From Sulfurimonas sp. hsl 1-7 (GTDB taxonomy: Bacteria; Campylobacterota; Campylobacteria; Campylobacterales; Sulfurimonadaceae), in contig NZ_JAUIRR010000002.1 in NCBI RefSeq assembly GCF_030577135.1, forward strand, positions 1-64,000: a DNA stretch of 64,000 nucleotides, read 5' to 3'. The position numbers and the translations under genes were made by a program. Positions 8,771 through 18,499 of this stretch are shown here, in pieces (position 1 is the stretch's first letter; each line of letters opens with the position of its first letter). The notes beneath the pieces were generated by a model. That model saw nothing but the letters and a program-made list of their open reading frames with translations, ran no database searches and was not told the origin of the DNA.

Positions 8771-10561
8771 TTGGAAAATATTAGAAACTTTTCTATTATC
8801 GCACATATTGATCACGGTAAAAGTACACTAGCAGATAGAATTATCCAAGAGTGTGGAGCTGTAAGTGAAAGAGAGCTTAGCTCACAGATGATGGATACTA
8901 TGGATATTGAGCAAGAGCGTGGTATCACGATCAAAGCACAATCTGTTAGACTTGACTATGTAAAAGACGGTGAGCACTATATCCTTAACCTTATAGACAC
9001 TCCGGGCCACGTTGACTTCTCTTACGAGGTAAGTAAATCACTGGCATCATCTGACGGTGCACTTTTAATCGTTGATGCTGCACAAGGTGTTGAAGCACAA
9101 ACAATTGCAAATGTTTACCTTGCACTTGATAATGACCTTGAACTTATTCCAGTTATCAATAAGATAGATTTACCTGCAGCTGAACCTGAACGTGTAGCTG
9201 AAGAGATTGAAACTTCGATCGGAATCGATGCAACAGATGCTGTACTTGTAAGTGCGAAAACAGGTATAGGTATCCGTGAATTAATTGACGCTATTGTTGA
9301 GCGTGTACCGGCACCTGTGGGTGATCCAAATGCGACAACAAAAGCTATCATTTACGATTCTTGGTTCGATACATACCTTGGTGCACTTGCACTGGTTCGT
9401 GTATTTGACGGAGAGATTTCAAAAGGTCAGACAATTAAACTTATGAGTAGTGGTGAAGAGCATCAAGTTCTTGATCTTATGTATCCACACCCTAAGAAAA
9501 AGATCAAAACACAAGCTATCAAGTCTGGTGAGATTGGTATTGTTGTTCTAGGTCTTAAAGAGGTAAGTGTTGTAAGTGTAGGTGATACTATCACAGATGC
9601 TAAAAACCCGACTGCAGAGCCTGTTGGGAATTATGAACCGGCAAAACCGTTTGTATTTGCGGGACTTTATCCAATCGATACAGATAAATTTGAAGATCTT
9701 CGTGATGCACTCGATAAGTTAAAACTAAACGATTCCTCTTTATCTTATGAGCCTGAAACATCAGTGGCTCTAGGGTTTGGTTTCCGTGTAGGTTTCCTTG
9801 GAATGCTCCATATGGAAGTTATCAAAGAGAGACTTGAGCGTGAATACGGTCTTGATTTGATTGCGACTGCACCATCTGTTGTGTATCATGTTTATCTGAC
9901 AGACGGTTCAAACATAGAGGTACAAAACCCATCAGAACTGCCACCTGTTCAGAAGATAGATCATATTGAAGAGCCGTATGTACGTGCGACAGTAATTACT
10001 CCGAGCGAATACCTTGGAAATATTATTACTCTGTTAGTTTCTAAACGCGGGAACCAAACAAAGATGACTTACCTTAATGAAGACAGGGTAATGCTTGAGT
10101 ATGAGATTCCGATGAATGAGATCGTAATGGATTTTTACGATACATTAAAATCTATCTCAAAAGGGTATGCTTCTTTTGATTATGAGCCGATCGATTTTAA
10201 AGAGGGTGACCTTGTTAAACTAGATATCAAAGTTGCGGGAGAAGCTGTAGATGCTCTAAGTGTTATCGTACCGAGAACACAAGCACTTCCACGCGGACGT
10301 GCACTTGTAAAGAACATGAAAGAGTTAATTCCTCGTCAACTTTTTGAAGTTGCCGTTCAAGCTTCTCTTGGAAGTCAGGTTATTGCTCGTGAAACTGTAA
10401 AATCTACAGGTAAAAACGTTACTGCCAAATGTTACGGTGGTGATATTACCCGTAAAAGAAAGCTTCTTGAAAAACAAAAAGCTGGTAAAAAGCGTATGAA
10501 AGCTATCGGAAAAGTACAACTTCCTCAAGAAGCTTTTATGTCAGTTCTGAAAATGGACTAA
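8771..10561 (+). CDS. lepA: Elongation factor 4 (LepA), ribosomal back-translocase GTPase
   Basis: A translational GTPase that binds stalled or mis-translocated ribosomes. The 596 aa show G1 [10 protein letters not shown]2/switch [10 protein letters not shown]3 DTPGHVDF, G4 NKIDLP, then EF-G-like domains and the LepA-specific C-terminal domain ending [17 protein letters not shown]. The start is TTG at 8771 with GAGGAAAA upstream, and [16 protein letters not shown] is the standard N-terminus. Length is normal. Confidence 0.98.
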   Translation: MENIRNFSIIAHIDHGKSTLADRIIQECGAVSERELSSQMMDTMDIEQERGITIKAQSVRLDYVKDGEHYILNLIDTPGHVDFSYEVSKSLASSDGALLIVDAAQGVEAQTIANVYLALDNDLELIPVINKIDLPAAEPERVAEEIETSIGIDATDAVLVSAKTGIGIRELIDAIVERVPAPVGDPNATTKAIIYDSWFDTYLGALALVRVFDGEISKGQTIKLMSSGEEHQVLDLMYPHPKKKIKTQAIKSGEIGIVVLGLKEVSVVSVGDTITDAKNPTAEPVGNYEPAKPFVFAGLYPIDTDKFEDLRDALDKLKLNDSSLSYEPETSVALGFGFRVGFLGMLHMEVIKERLEREYGLDLIATAPSVVYHVYLTDGSNIEVQNPSELPPVQKIDHIEEPYVRATVITPSEYLGNIITLLVSKRGNQTKMTYLNEDRVMLEYEIPMNEIVMDFYDTLKSISKGYASFDYEPIDFKEGDLVKLDIKVAGEAVDALSVIVPRTQALPRGRALVKNMKELIPRQLFEVAVQASLGSQVIARETVKSTGKNVTAKCYGGDITRKRKLLEKQKAGKKRMKAIGKVQLPQEAFMSVLKMD

Positions 10562-10562
10562 A

Positions 10563-11132
10563 ATGCGCTGTATGATGTGTGAGAGTTTTTCTTACACTCA
10601 TATCTGCAAATCGTGTCAACAAAAATTTCTCCAACCCTCTCTCTATAAAAGAACTCTTCACAATAATATTCAGCTCCTATCTTTTTACAAATATAATGAG
10701 ATCAAAGAACTGCTCCACACAAAACATACAGATGTGGGTTACCATATCTACAATATCTTGGCAAAACATTCATTTGCCAAATTTGCAGAGGAGCTTCATA
10801 CAAAAGAGAACTATATATCTATCCCCATAGATGACCAAGTAACAAGCGGATACTCCCATACTGCCATTCTCAATAAACATCTCAACTCTTACAATATCAA
10901 ACCTATGTTTAATAAACTAAGAGCAAAAAACAGTGTATCTTATTCCGGAAAGTCTAAGTATTTCAGAGAAAACAATCCAAGAGATTTTGAACTAAAAAAT
11001 TTTCAAGGGGATAAAATTATATTGGTAGACGATATCGTGACCACGGGTTTAACAATGAAACAAGCAATAGACTTAATTGGCCACAACAGAGTCGCTCTAG
11101 CCCTTAGTCTTGTGGATATCAGTCAAAAGTAA
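10563..11132 (+). CDS. ComF/GntX-family phosphoribosyltransferase-like protein
   Basis: It has an N-terminal zinc-finger-like part, CMMC (C3, C6) and CKSC, and a C-terminal type I phosphoribosyltransferase fold with the PRPP motif KIILVDDIVTTGLTM. ComF proteins are needed for DNA uptake in transformable bacteria; in C. jejuni a member of this family (CtsW) takes part in natural competence. The ATG follows the lepA stop by one base, so it is translationally coupled. At 189 aa it is slightly shorter than typical (about 200-230). The competence role here is inferred from the family only. Confidence 0.82.
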   Translation: MRCMMCESFSYTHICKSCQQKFLQPSLYKRTLHNNIQLLSFYKYNEIKELLHTKHTDVGYHIYNILAKHSFAKFAEELHTKENYISIPIDDQVTSGYSHTAILNKHLNSYNIKPMFNKLRAKNSVSYSGKSKYFRENNPRDFELKNFQGDKIILVDDIVTTGLTMKQAIDLIGHNRVALALSLVDISQK

Positions 11133-11190
11133 TTTTCCCTTCTGATTAAAAAACATACAATTTTGTAATGTGAGTGTAATAAATAATTGT

Positions 11191-11205
11191 TATAATTCTC
11201 CTATG
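11191..11205 (+). promoter_or_regulatory. -10 box with leaderless geometry
   Basis: TATAAT at 11191-11196, then six bases, then ATG at 11203. No Shine-Dalgarno lies between. The spacing is identical to that at 7350 and 40742. Confidence 0.5.
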
Positions 11206-11670
11206 ATTAAAACGATAATATTTACGATTTTATTAGCAGTTTATCTCAATGCTTCTGAAACTCTGCAGCAGAAACCTTTAACTTATGAAACCTCTATTTC
11301 ACTTTTAAAAAGTATAGAGAATGACGGGATAATTTACGGTAAAGGGAAGCTTTTAGTCTATGTTTTTTTAGATCCTCTATGCCCATACTCACGTAAGTTT
11401 ATCTCTATGGTTTCACAAAACCCTAAAATGTTATTAAAATATCGTTACTGTATCTATCTTTACAGTATTCCCCGCCTTCATTCAACGGATGCGGTATCAG
11501 CCGTTTATCTCTCTAAAAAACCTATAGATACCCTACTGAAGATCATGATAGAAAAACAAACAATAAGTGCTGTCGGTACTCCTCTCTCAAATCAAAGAGT
11601 ACAAAGGATTGCAACTATAGCCAAAAAGATGAATGTTAATAAACGTCCCTTTTTAATTATTCAAAAGTGA
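11203..11670 (+). CDS. Secreted thioredoxin-fold protein with a CPYS active site
   Basis: 155 aa. An N-terminal signal peptide (MIKTIIFTILLAVYLNASE) is followed by a DsbA/DsbC-like segment VYVFLDPLCPYSRKFIS. The usual CPYC motif is CPYS here (Cys60, Ser63), leaving a single active-site Cys; one further Cys lies in KYRYCIYLY. Near the C-terminus KRPFLIIQK lies where a cis-proline loop would be expected. This argues against a normal two-Cys oxidase and for a mixed-disulphide or binding role. An upstream in-frame GTG (11170) is rejected because the signal peptide starts at 11203. The RND-family gene follows after 8 bases. Confidence 0.7.
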   Translation: MIKTIIFTILLAVYLNASETLQQKPLTYETSISLLKSIENDGIIYGKGKLLVYVFLDPLCPYSRKFISMVSQNPKMLLKYRYCIYLYSIPRLHSTDAVSAVYLSKKPIDTLLKIMIEKQTISAVGTPLSNQRVQRIATIAKKMNVNKRPFLIIQK

Positions 11671-11678
11671 GTTCTTAG

Positions 11679-13760
11679 ATGTACTACCATACACCAAATA
11701 TAAATAGATATGTTGATCAAGTTGTAAAATATCGAAAACCTATTATAGTTTTCTATTTTCTACTTGCAGCACTGCTCGCATTTTTATATCAACCGAAATT
11801 TCTCTCTTCCGATGAGCTGTTTTGGTTAAAAGATTCCAAAGAGCTCAAAAAAACGAACGCTCAACAGTTTGATACATATGATCTCTCAAAACTCATAATC
11901 CATATAAATCATTTCGATGAAAACTCCCTAGAAAAGTTAAAAAATCTTCACAAACAACTTCTAGCACTCCAAGGGGTTACAAAAGTATCTTCCCTTTTTA
12001 GCAACGACTTTATTGAGACAAAAAAAGATGATGGTTCAGAGATGGTTGTAGTTGTTAACTCTACAGACTTAGATACTTTACACCTTAAAAAGATGGTAAA
12101 AGAGGTGCATAACGACTACTGTAATGTTGTAGATGAAGATTTTCAAACATTTTACTTTTTTATCCGTACCCAAAAAGCAATCGATCTAAGTAGTTTAGAT
12201 ATTCCCGGAGAGTATGAATATATAGCTGTCACTCATGAGATCAACTGGCAGGTGATGTTTCTCTACGCATTTATTTTCATGCTCGTTACATTGATTGTTT
12301 TTCGTTTGCTCTTTCGTAACTATCTCGCTGCTATCGGAGGAATGATACTTGTCGCACTTTCAACGATCTTAACATTCACCACTATCATAATGGTTACAAA
12401 TATCTATACTATTCATGTAACGATGCCTTTTATCACCATCAGTATCGCTTTAGTTGATTTTCTATACTTTTATTACAGATGGCATGTATCTCAATACAAA
12501 ACGAACAAAGTGAATGCCCTGCGAAAAATGTTAAACCGCAGTATGGTTCCGGCAATGTGGACCTCTGTTTTAACAGCACTTGGACTTGGTAGTTTAGTAT
12601 TTATCGATTCTGATATTATCAGACTTCTGAGTCTCAGTGTAATCATCTCCTCGATCATAGGGTATCTGTTAAACTTAACGTTTTTACCTGCATATGTAAG
12701 CCACTTTGAACTCAAACACACGCATGTTCCCTATGCAAAACTAGGATACCTTCTTGCATCGAATGAACTGCACTATTCGAAAAAGTATCTCTACAGCTTT
12801 TTAACCGTTACCTATCTGCTTCTTATAAGCGGCGGATATCTGATCTATTCAAAAAGCAATAACCTCTTTAAACTCCCTGTCAAAAACGAGCAAATTGAAC
12901 TCAAAGTACCCTATAGAGAGATCGATCTAAACCTCATCCACTCTGTAGAAAAATTCAGTAACGATCTCCAAGAGAGATTTGAAGATGAACTCGGAGATAT
13001 AAACTCACTTGCAACTGCTATAGAGAATCTAAACAATGCGAATACCCAAACAGATGAGCTTGATGAGGAGGCACTGCTGCAAGCTCTTTTTTATATGGAC
13101 CTCTATAATTTGAGCGATAAATATTTTGATGAAAGTGCAATTAACATCGAGATTAATCTTTTTGATATCAATAAGCTTGAACTTCTGGAATGGCTTGTAA
13201 ACTACAAAGGGATAGAACTCTATTTCATAGACAATAAAACACTGCTTGGTATCTCTAAGTATAGTCAAACACTTCTACTTGCGACGTCACTTTTTTCAGC
13301 CCTTGTTATTATCGGGCTTATCACAGGATGGATTTTTAGATCAATTGGGATGGTCTTTGTCGGTTTTACCATTAATGTTATCCCAATACTATGGTTTGGA
13401 ATTATCATCTCACTGCTAAGCATCCCTCTGAGTTTGGAGATGCTTATTGCCATGACTATATCTTTGGGACTTGCTTCAGATGCAACAATTCACTTTGCCT
13501 TTAAATACTTCCGTTTGAGATATTTTGGACGCAGCCAAAAACATACACTTGAAAAAGTATTTTTCTATGCGGGTATTCCGGTTATCATAGGTTCTGCTGT
13601 ACTCATTTTAGTATTTGCATCTTTATACTTTTCACAGATCCACTCACTCCAACTTATCGGAACATATAGTGCGATTTTAATTCTGCTCTCTTTACTGACA
13701 GACCTTTTCGTTCTGCCGGTAATGCTGCTGTTTGTAGATAAGTTTCAAACTGAGCGTTAA
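11679..13760 (+). CDS. RND-superfamily (MMPL-type) membrane exporter
   Basis: 693 aa with the two-half RND layout. One helix near residue 25 is followed by a periplasmic domain and a cluster of helices (about residues 190-340) containing VTMPFITISIALVDFLYFYYR. The second half repeats this: a helix near 370, a second periplasmic domain and a helix cluster with MLIAMTISLGLASDATIHFAFKYF. This resembles the 'predicted exporters of the RND superfamily' that move lipids or hopanoids rather than the HAE1 drug pumps. No membrane-fusion or outer-membrane partner is adjacent. Its stop overlaps the convergent AsmA-like gene by 4 bases. Confidence 0.85.
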   Translation: MYYHTPNINRYVDQVVKYRKPIIVFYFLLAALLAFLYQPKFLSSDELFWLKDSKELKKTNAQQFDTYDLSKLIIHINHFDENSLEKLKNLHKQLLALQGVTKVSSLFSNDFIETKKDDGSEMVVVVNSTDLDTLHLKKMVKEVHNDYCNVVDEDFQTFYFFIRTQKAIDLSSLDIPGEYEYIAVTHEINWQVMFLYAFIFMLVTLIVFRLLFRNYLAAIGGMILVALSTILTFTTIIMVTNIYTIHVTMPFITISIALVDFLYFYYRWHVSQYKTNKVNALRKMLNRSMVPAMWTSVLTALGLGSLVFIDSDIIRLLSLSVIISSIIGYLLNLTFLPAYVSHFELKHTHVPYAKLGYLLASNELHYSKKYLYSFLTVTYLLLISGGYLIYSKSNNLFKLPVKNEQIELKVPYREIDLNLIHSVEKFSNDLQERFEDELGDINSLATAIENLNNANTQTDELDEEALLQALFYMDLYNLSDKYFDESAINIEINLFDINKLELLEWLVNYKGIELYFIDNKTLLGISKYSQTLLLATSLFSALVIIGLITGWIFRSIGMVFVGFTINVIPILWFGIIISLLSIPLSLEMLIAMTISLGLASDATIHFAFKYFRLRYFGRSQKHTLEKVFFYAGIPVIIGSAVLILVFASLYFSQIHSLQLIGTYSAILILLSLLTDLFVLPVMLLFVDKFQTER

Positions 13761-15757
13761 AAAAGCTTTTTAAAGAGTTTGTTCACCTCTTTATTGATCA
13801 CTTTTTTCGCCTCGTCTTTTATGAGTGCGCTTGCATCTACTTGCACTTTAGGAGAATTAACATCTCCTTGTAATTTAACATAAAGCGGTGGATTGTTATT
13901 TGCAATAATCGTTACTTTTGAATCTATCTGTTTTGTTTTAGAGTTCAGTTTTGTATCTGTTGTTTTGATCGAAGATCTGTTTGATTTGAGATCAAGCGAA
14001 GCTACAATATTCTCTTTCTTAATTTTAGCGTTAAGATCACCGAAGAATTTTTGTTTATATAGATCTATTTTTGCATACTGCTTTGTTAAATCTAAAGCTT
14101 GGTTTTTCATAAACAACCCATCTTTTAATTTTGCATCACAGGTACCGCTTGCCGTTGCCAAATTGTACTTAACTGTTGCATCTACCGCTGATTTAAACAA
14201 TTTCGGATAGATCAACATATCTAACACCTCTAAAGTATCCATATTTGAAAGATTCGCTACAAAATCATCGTTATGAAGTTTTGCATCTAATTTTCCTCCC
14301 GCAATGTTACTATAAGCGCTAAAATCTAAATCTTTTCCTTTTTTCACTTCACCGTTTGCAAGTATAGAACCTTTTAAATGACGTTCAGTTACAAAGAAGA
14401 ACTTGTCTAGATCGTGAACTTTTACCTTGTAGTCACTATTGAGAGAATTGTCTTTCAGATTAAATCTGGCACGTTTTAGATCTAGATTTGCAAGATTTGA
14501 ATTTAGATCTAGTTTCGTATCAACTAGAGTACCTTCTAATGTCGTAAAAGTTGTAGCATTAAAAGTTGTACGAGGCATAAGTGTCTTGAACTCATGTGTT
14601 TTACTGAGATATTTAGAATCAAGTACACCCTCGCTAATTACTGTTTTTACACTACCTTTTAAATTTTTCATATCCAAACTGCTCAAAGATGCACTCAGAT
14701 CAAACGTAGCATCTGCATAATGGGGTTGTTTTAGCATATATAGAAGTTTTTGTAGTTTAAGATGTTGGATCGAAGCCTGGAGCGTTTTTGGTGCAAACTC
14801 TTTTAGCACTGCCTGAAAACTTGTGTTTGAGCCCGCAATGTCAGTTTTGCCTTTTATTTTCATCTGCTCTTTTGAGCCTTTTACATCACCGCTTAGTTTT
14901 AGATTTCCTCTGATATCTGCATTTGTAACCGGTTTTAATACTGCAAGTTCCTCAACATCCAGTGCATATTTTAGATCAAGTGTTAAGGGCTGGGGAACTA
15001 CTTTTCCATCTGAAGATATTTTTACCAGATTTGAATTTAGCAGGTAGTTGTAAACGATCTCATCCCCTTGGAGTTTTGCATCTAACTTCATTTTAAAATC
15101 AGTTTGTGGGATCGTAATATTAAAATCTTTTTTCATCACATTAGAGTTTAGTTTCCCGTTTAATGTAATTAGTGTTATATCTCCGTCTAGTTGATGCGGA
15201 GTTATGTTTTTAAAGTTAAGGTCCAAGTTAATGACTGCACTTGCATATGCAGGTTTATTTACCATATATAGAAGTGTTTTAAGATCCGCTTTTTCGATTT
15301 TAGCGATGATTGCACTTGGATTAAACTCATTTAATTTCACATAATATGTAGTGTCACTTTTTCCAAGATCACTTTTTCCGTTGATCTCAAGAAGTTCTTT
15401 ATCCCCTACTACTGTTCCGTCTGTAAAAAAAGAACCGTTTAACTTTGTTTGCAGCAGGTACTCTAAACTGGCCAAATCTTTTAGATCAACCATATAGTTC
15501 AAATCTAGTGACTGAGAGAAAAGCGAATAGTTCCCTTTTACAGATATAGTGTTGTTTTGAGGGAGCCATATCATTAGCTCAATTTCACTCATACTTAATC
15601 TGAATGTTCCTACTTTAGCATTTAAATGTGCCTTTGTATTTATTTGCTCTTCCAATATAGGCTTGACTATCGAGTTTCCAAAACTTGTAAACGCAAGGGT
15701 ATAGACACTTGCCAAGAGTAGAAGTACTACTCCTATAATCCACTTTAATAACTTCAT
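13757..15757 (-). CDS. AsmA-like periplasmic repeat protein
   Basis: About 666 aa. An N-terminal membrane anchor (LLKWIIGVVLLLLASVYTLA) precedes a large beta-rich periplasmic region. I see three diverged repeats of about 175 residues, marked by LKTLLYMVNKPAYASA (near 160), LQKLLYMLKQPHYADA (336) and LEVLDMLIYPKLFKSA (510), each preceded by a GxxxxxxDxxG-type strand segment. The C-terminus ends NPPLYVKLQGDVNSPKVQVD, the typical AsmA C-terminal pattern. The family bridges inner and outer membrane and moves lipids. I prefer the second of two tandem ATGs (15757) because GGAG then has proper spacing; 15760 is possible. Confidence 0.8.
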   Translation of the reverse strand: MKLLKWIIGVVLLLLASVYTLAFTSFGNSIVKPILEEQINTKAHLNAKVGTFRLSMSEIELMIWLPQNNTISVKGNYSLFSQSLDLNYMVDLKDLASLEYLLQTKLNGSFFTDGTVVGDKELLEINGKSDLGKSDTTYYVKLNEFNPSAIIAKIEKADLKTLLYMVNKPAYASAVINLDLNFKNITPHQLDGDITLITLNGKLNSNVMKKDFNITIPQTDFKMKLDAKLQGDEIVYNYLLNSNLVKISSDGKVVPQPLTLDLKYALDVEELAVLKPVTNADIRGNLKLSGDVKGSKEQMKIKGKTDIAGSNTSFQAVLKEFAPKTLQASIQHLKLQKLLYMLKQPHYADATFDLSASLSSLDMKNLKGSVKTVISEGVLDSKYLSKTHEFKTLMPRTTFNATTFTTLEGTLVDTKLDLNSNLANLDLKRARFNLKDNSLNSDYKVKVHDLDKFFFVTERHLKGSILANGEVKKGKDLDFSAYSNIAGGKLDAKLHNDDFVANLSNMDTLEVLDMLIYPKLFKSAVDATVKYNLATASGTCDAKLKDGLFMKNQALDLTKQYAKIDLYKQKFFGDLNAKIKKENIVASLDLKSNRSSIKTTDTKLNSKTKQIDSKVTIIANNNPPLYVKLQGDVNSPKVQVDASALIKDEAKKVINKEVNKLFKKLF

Positions 15758-15818
15758 CATAACTCCAAAATTTTATATATAATGATACATTAATTGATAT
15801 AATAGACCAAACGGCAAA

Positions 15819-15839
15819 CTTGACATAACTAGACTAAAC
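15819..15839 (+). promoter_or_regulatory. Distal HAIR-like (HspR-type) inverted repeat
   Basis: CTTGACA-N7-ACTAAAC. The HspR operator (HAIR) consensus is CTTGAGT-N7-ACTCAAG. The left arm matches 5 of 7 and the right arm 5 of 7, and the spacer length is exact. It lies exactly 50 bp upstream of the second copy. Confidence 0.5.
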
Positions 15840-15868
15840 TTTATTTATATAATTTTTATAAGATACTA

Positions 15869-15898
15869 CTTGACATTATTACACTCAATATGTATAAT
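15869..15898 (+). promoter_or_regulatory. grpE-dnaK sigma70 promoter overlapped by HAIR-like operator
   Basis: TTGACA (15870-15875), a 17-base spacer and TATAAT (15893-15898) form a perfect sigma70 consensus. That is rare in this phylum, where -35 boxes are usually absent. The -35 lies inside CTTGACA-N7-ACTCAAT (15869-15889), which matches HAIR at 5/7 and 6/7 with the exact N7 spacer. A bound repressor would cover the -35. No CIRCE element (HrcA site) is visible. Confidence 0.7.
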
Positions 15899-15935
15899 AG
15901 TGTCATCTTTTGAGAAAAGGAGAGTATAAATAATT

Positions 15936-16487
15936 ATGTCTGAAGAAAAAAAAGATACACAAAATGAAGAATTAGAAGAGAGTTTAGAAGAGTTAAATGA
16001 AGAAGCTCAAGCTGATGCTGAAGCTGTTGACAATGAACTTGATCTATTACAAAACGAATTAACAACATTAAAAGATAAATATGCACGTGTTCATGCTGAT
16101 TTTGAAAATATCAAAAAAAGATTAGAGCGTGAAAAATATACAGCCGTTGAATATGCGAACGAAAAATTTGCAAAAGATATGGTACCTGTTATAGATTCAT
16201 TAGAGGGTGCTTTAAAATCTGTACAAACAGATGCAGATAAAGCAGAGCTTTTCGATAAGCTAAAAGAGGGAATTGAATTAACACATAAGCAATTTTTAAC
16301 TTCACTTGAAAAGCATGGGGTAACAATGGTATCACACGATGAACCGTTTGATCCAAATATCCATAATGCTATCCAAAGTGTAGACAGTGAAGATGTTGAG
16401 AGTGGGCAAATTGTTCAAACTTTCCAAACTGGTTACAAATATAAAGAAAGACCGCTTCGCGAAGCGATGGTAGTCGTAGCGAATTAA
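15936..16487 (+). CDS. grpE: GrpE, nucleotide exchange factor for DnaK
   Basis: 183 aa. An acidic N-terminus (SEEKKDTQNEELEESLEEL) and long coiled coil are followed by KDKYARVHADFENIKKRLER, KDMVPVIDSLEGAL and the C-terminal beta domain with NIHNAIQ and YKYKERPLREAMVVVAN, all classical GrpE. It releases ADP from DnaK. The ATG has GGAGAG upstream. dnaK follows after 116 bases. hrcA, which often precedes grpE in Campylobacterota, is not here; the neighbouring upstream gene is the AsmA-like one on the other strand. Confidence 0.97.
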   Translation: MSEEKKDTQNEELEESLEELNEEAQADAEAVDNELDLLQNELTTLKDKYARVHADFENIKKRLEREKYTAVEYANEKFAKDMVPVIDSLEGALKSVQTDADKAELFDKLKEGIELTHKQFLTSLEKHGVTMVSHDEPFDPNIHNAIQSVDSEDVESGQIVQTFQTGYKYKERPLREAMVVVAN

Positions 16488-16603
16488 TTTCGCACAATGC
16501 AACAAAAGTTGCAAAACATATTTTTGAAACATCGTACAATGACGGTGTTAAAAATAAATAGTTTTAATCAATATAGAAAAAAAATAAATTAAAAGGAAAA
16601 AAA

Positions 16604-18490
16604 ATGAGCAAAGTAATTGGTATAGATTTAGGTACAACAAACTCTTGTGTAGCTGTTTACGAAGGTGGTGAAGCAAAAGTTATCCCAAATGCAGAGGGGA
16701 AAAACACAACTCCATCAGTTGTAGCATTTACAGATAAAGGTGAAGTTTTAGTAGGTGATCCTGCAAAACGTCAAGCTATCACAAACCCTGAAAAAACAAT
16801 CTCTTCTGTTAAGAGAATTATGGGTCTTATGATGAACGAAGAAAACGCTAAAAAAGCGCATGACAAAGTTACTTATAAGATCGTAGACAAAGACGGTATG
16901 GCTGCTGTTGATGTTGCTGGAAAAGTTTACACTCCGCAAGAGATTTCAGCTAAGATCCTTACAAAACTAAAAGAGGATGCTGAATCTTACTTAGGTGAAA
17001 AAGTTACAGATGCTGTTATTACTGTTCCTGCTTACTTCAATGATGCACAAAGAAAAGCGACTAAAGATGCTGGTACAATCGCAGGACTTAACGTTCTTCG
17101 TATCATCAATGAGCCGACTGCTTCTGCACTTGCATACGGACTTGACAGCAAAAACGATGAAAACGTTTTAGTATACGACCTTGGTGGTGGTACATTTGAC
17201 GTTACAACATTAGAGATCTCTGACGGAACTTTCGAAGTTCTTTCAACTGATGGTAATGCATTCCTTGGTGGTGACGACTTCGATAACAAGATCGTTGACT
17301 TCTTAAACGATGAGTTCAAATCTTCACACGGAATTGATCTTAAAAATGACAAGATGGCATTACAACGTTTAAAAGATGCTGCTGAAAATGCTAAAAAAGA
17401 GTTATCTTCAGCTACTGAGACTGAGATCAACTTACCGTTCATCACTATGACTGAAGCTGGTCCACAACACTTAGTTGTAAAACTGACTCGTGCTAAATTT
17501 GAGGGTATGATTGACGGTCTTGTTAAAGAGACTATGGATCACATCACAACAGCTATGAAAGATGCTGATTTAGATAAAGGTGAGATCAAAGAGATCATCA
17601 TGGTTGGTGGTTCTACTCGTGTTCCATTAGCACAACAAAAAGTAAGTGAATACTTCGGTGGAAAAGACCTTAACAAAGGTGTAAACCCGGATGAAGTTGT
17701 TGCTGCGGGTGCTGCTATTCAAGGTGGTGTTTTAAGAGGTGACGTTAAAGATGTTCTTTTACTAGATGTTACTCCGTTATCACTTGGTATTGAAACTCTT
17801 GGTGGTGTTGCAACTAAAGTTATTGAAAAAGGTACTACGATTCCTGTTAAGAAATCTCAAGTATTCTCAACTGCTGAAGACAACCAACCTGCAGTTTCAA
17901 TTAACGTAGTTCAAGGTGAGCGTGAGTTCGCTAAAGACAACAAATCTTTAGGTTTATTTGAACTTGGTGATATCCCTGCAGCTCCACGCGGTGTACCACA
18001 AATTGAAGTAACTTTTGATATCGATGCAAATGGTATCTTAACTGTTAGCTCAACTGATAAAGGTACTGGTAAATCTCAATCAATCACAATCTCTGGTTCA
18101 TCTGGACTAAGTGAAGAAGAGATTGAGAAAATGGTTCAAGATGCTGAAGCTCACAAAGCTGAAGACTCTAAAAGAAAAGAGTTAGTTGAACTTAAAAACC
18201 AAGCAGATGCACTTATCGCTCAAACTGAAAAATCAATGACAGAGATGGGTGATAAACTTGATGCTGAAGAAAAAGCTAAAATCGTAGCTGCTATAGATGC
18301 TCTTAAAGAGACTCTAAAAGATGAAAATGCTACTAAAGAGCAAATCGAAGAGAAAGTAAAAGCTCTTACAGAAGCAAGTCACAAAATGGCTGAGCAAATG
18401 TATAAACAAGAGCAAGAAGGTGCACAAGGCGGCGCTGATGCTTCTAAGAAAAAAGACGATGACGACGTTATCGACGCTGAAATCGAATAA
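16604..18490 (+). CDS. dnaK: Chaperone protein DnaK (Hsp70)
   Basis: 628 aa, full length. The nucleotide-binding domain has [45 protein letters not shown] and [14 protein letters not shown]. The linker [16 protein letters not shown] leads to the substrate-binding domain, and the C-terminus ends with the conserved [11 protein letters not shown] strong AAAAGGAAA ribosome site precedes the ATG. It is transcribed with grpE and ends at a strong terminator 25 bases later. Confidence 0.99.
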   Translation: MSKVIGIDLGTTNSCVAVYEGGEAKVIPNAEGKNTTPSVVAFTDKGEVLVGDPAKRQAITNPEKTISSVKRIMGLMMNEENAKKAHDKVTYKIVDKDGMAAVDVAGKVYTPQEISAKILTKLKEDAESYLGEKVTDAVITVPAYFNDAQRKATKDAGTIAGLNVLRIINEPTASALAYGLDSKNDENVLVYDLGGGTFDVTTLEISDGTFEVLSTDGNAFLGGDDFDNKIVDFLNDEFKSSHGIDLKNDKMALQRLKDAAENAKKELSSATETEINLPFITMTEAGPQHLVVKLTRAKFEGMIDGLVKETMDHITTAMKDADLDKGEIKEIIMVGGSTRVPLAQQKVSEYFGGKDLNKGVNPDEVVAAGAAIQGGVLRGDVKDVLLLDVTPLSLGIETLGGVATKVIEKGTTIPVKKSQVFSTAEDNQPAVSINVVQGEREFAKDNKSLGLFELGDIPAAPRGVPQIEVTFDIDANGILTVSSTDKGTGKSQSITISGSSGLSEEEIEKMVQDAEAHKAEDSKRKELVELKNQADALIAQTEKSMTEMGDKLDAEEKAKIVAAIDALKETLKDENATKEQIEEKVKALTEASHKMAEQMYKQEQEGAQGGADASKKKDDDDVIDAEIE

Positions 18491-18499
18491 TCTTTAATC

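Noticed and set aside
15761-15935. CIRCE element for HrcA
   Set aside because: No TTAGCACTC-N9-GAGTGCTAA or close variant was found; the repeats fit HAIR instead.
16453-16466. 14-bp perfect palindrome CGCTTCGCGAAGCG
   Set aside because: It lies inside the conserved grpE C-terminus (PLREAMV) and is explained by coding.
16498-16513. Terminator between grpE and dnaK
   Set aside because: TGCAAC-AAAA-GTTGCA is short and not directly followed by a U-run; at most a processing or attenuation site.
17032-17445. 137-codon open frame antisense to dnaK
   Set aside because: Shadow of the strongly biased dnaK frame; no promoter, ribosome site or recognisable domain.
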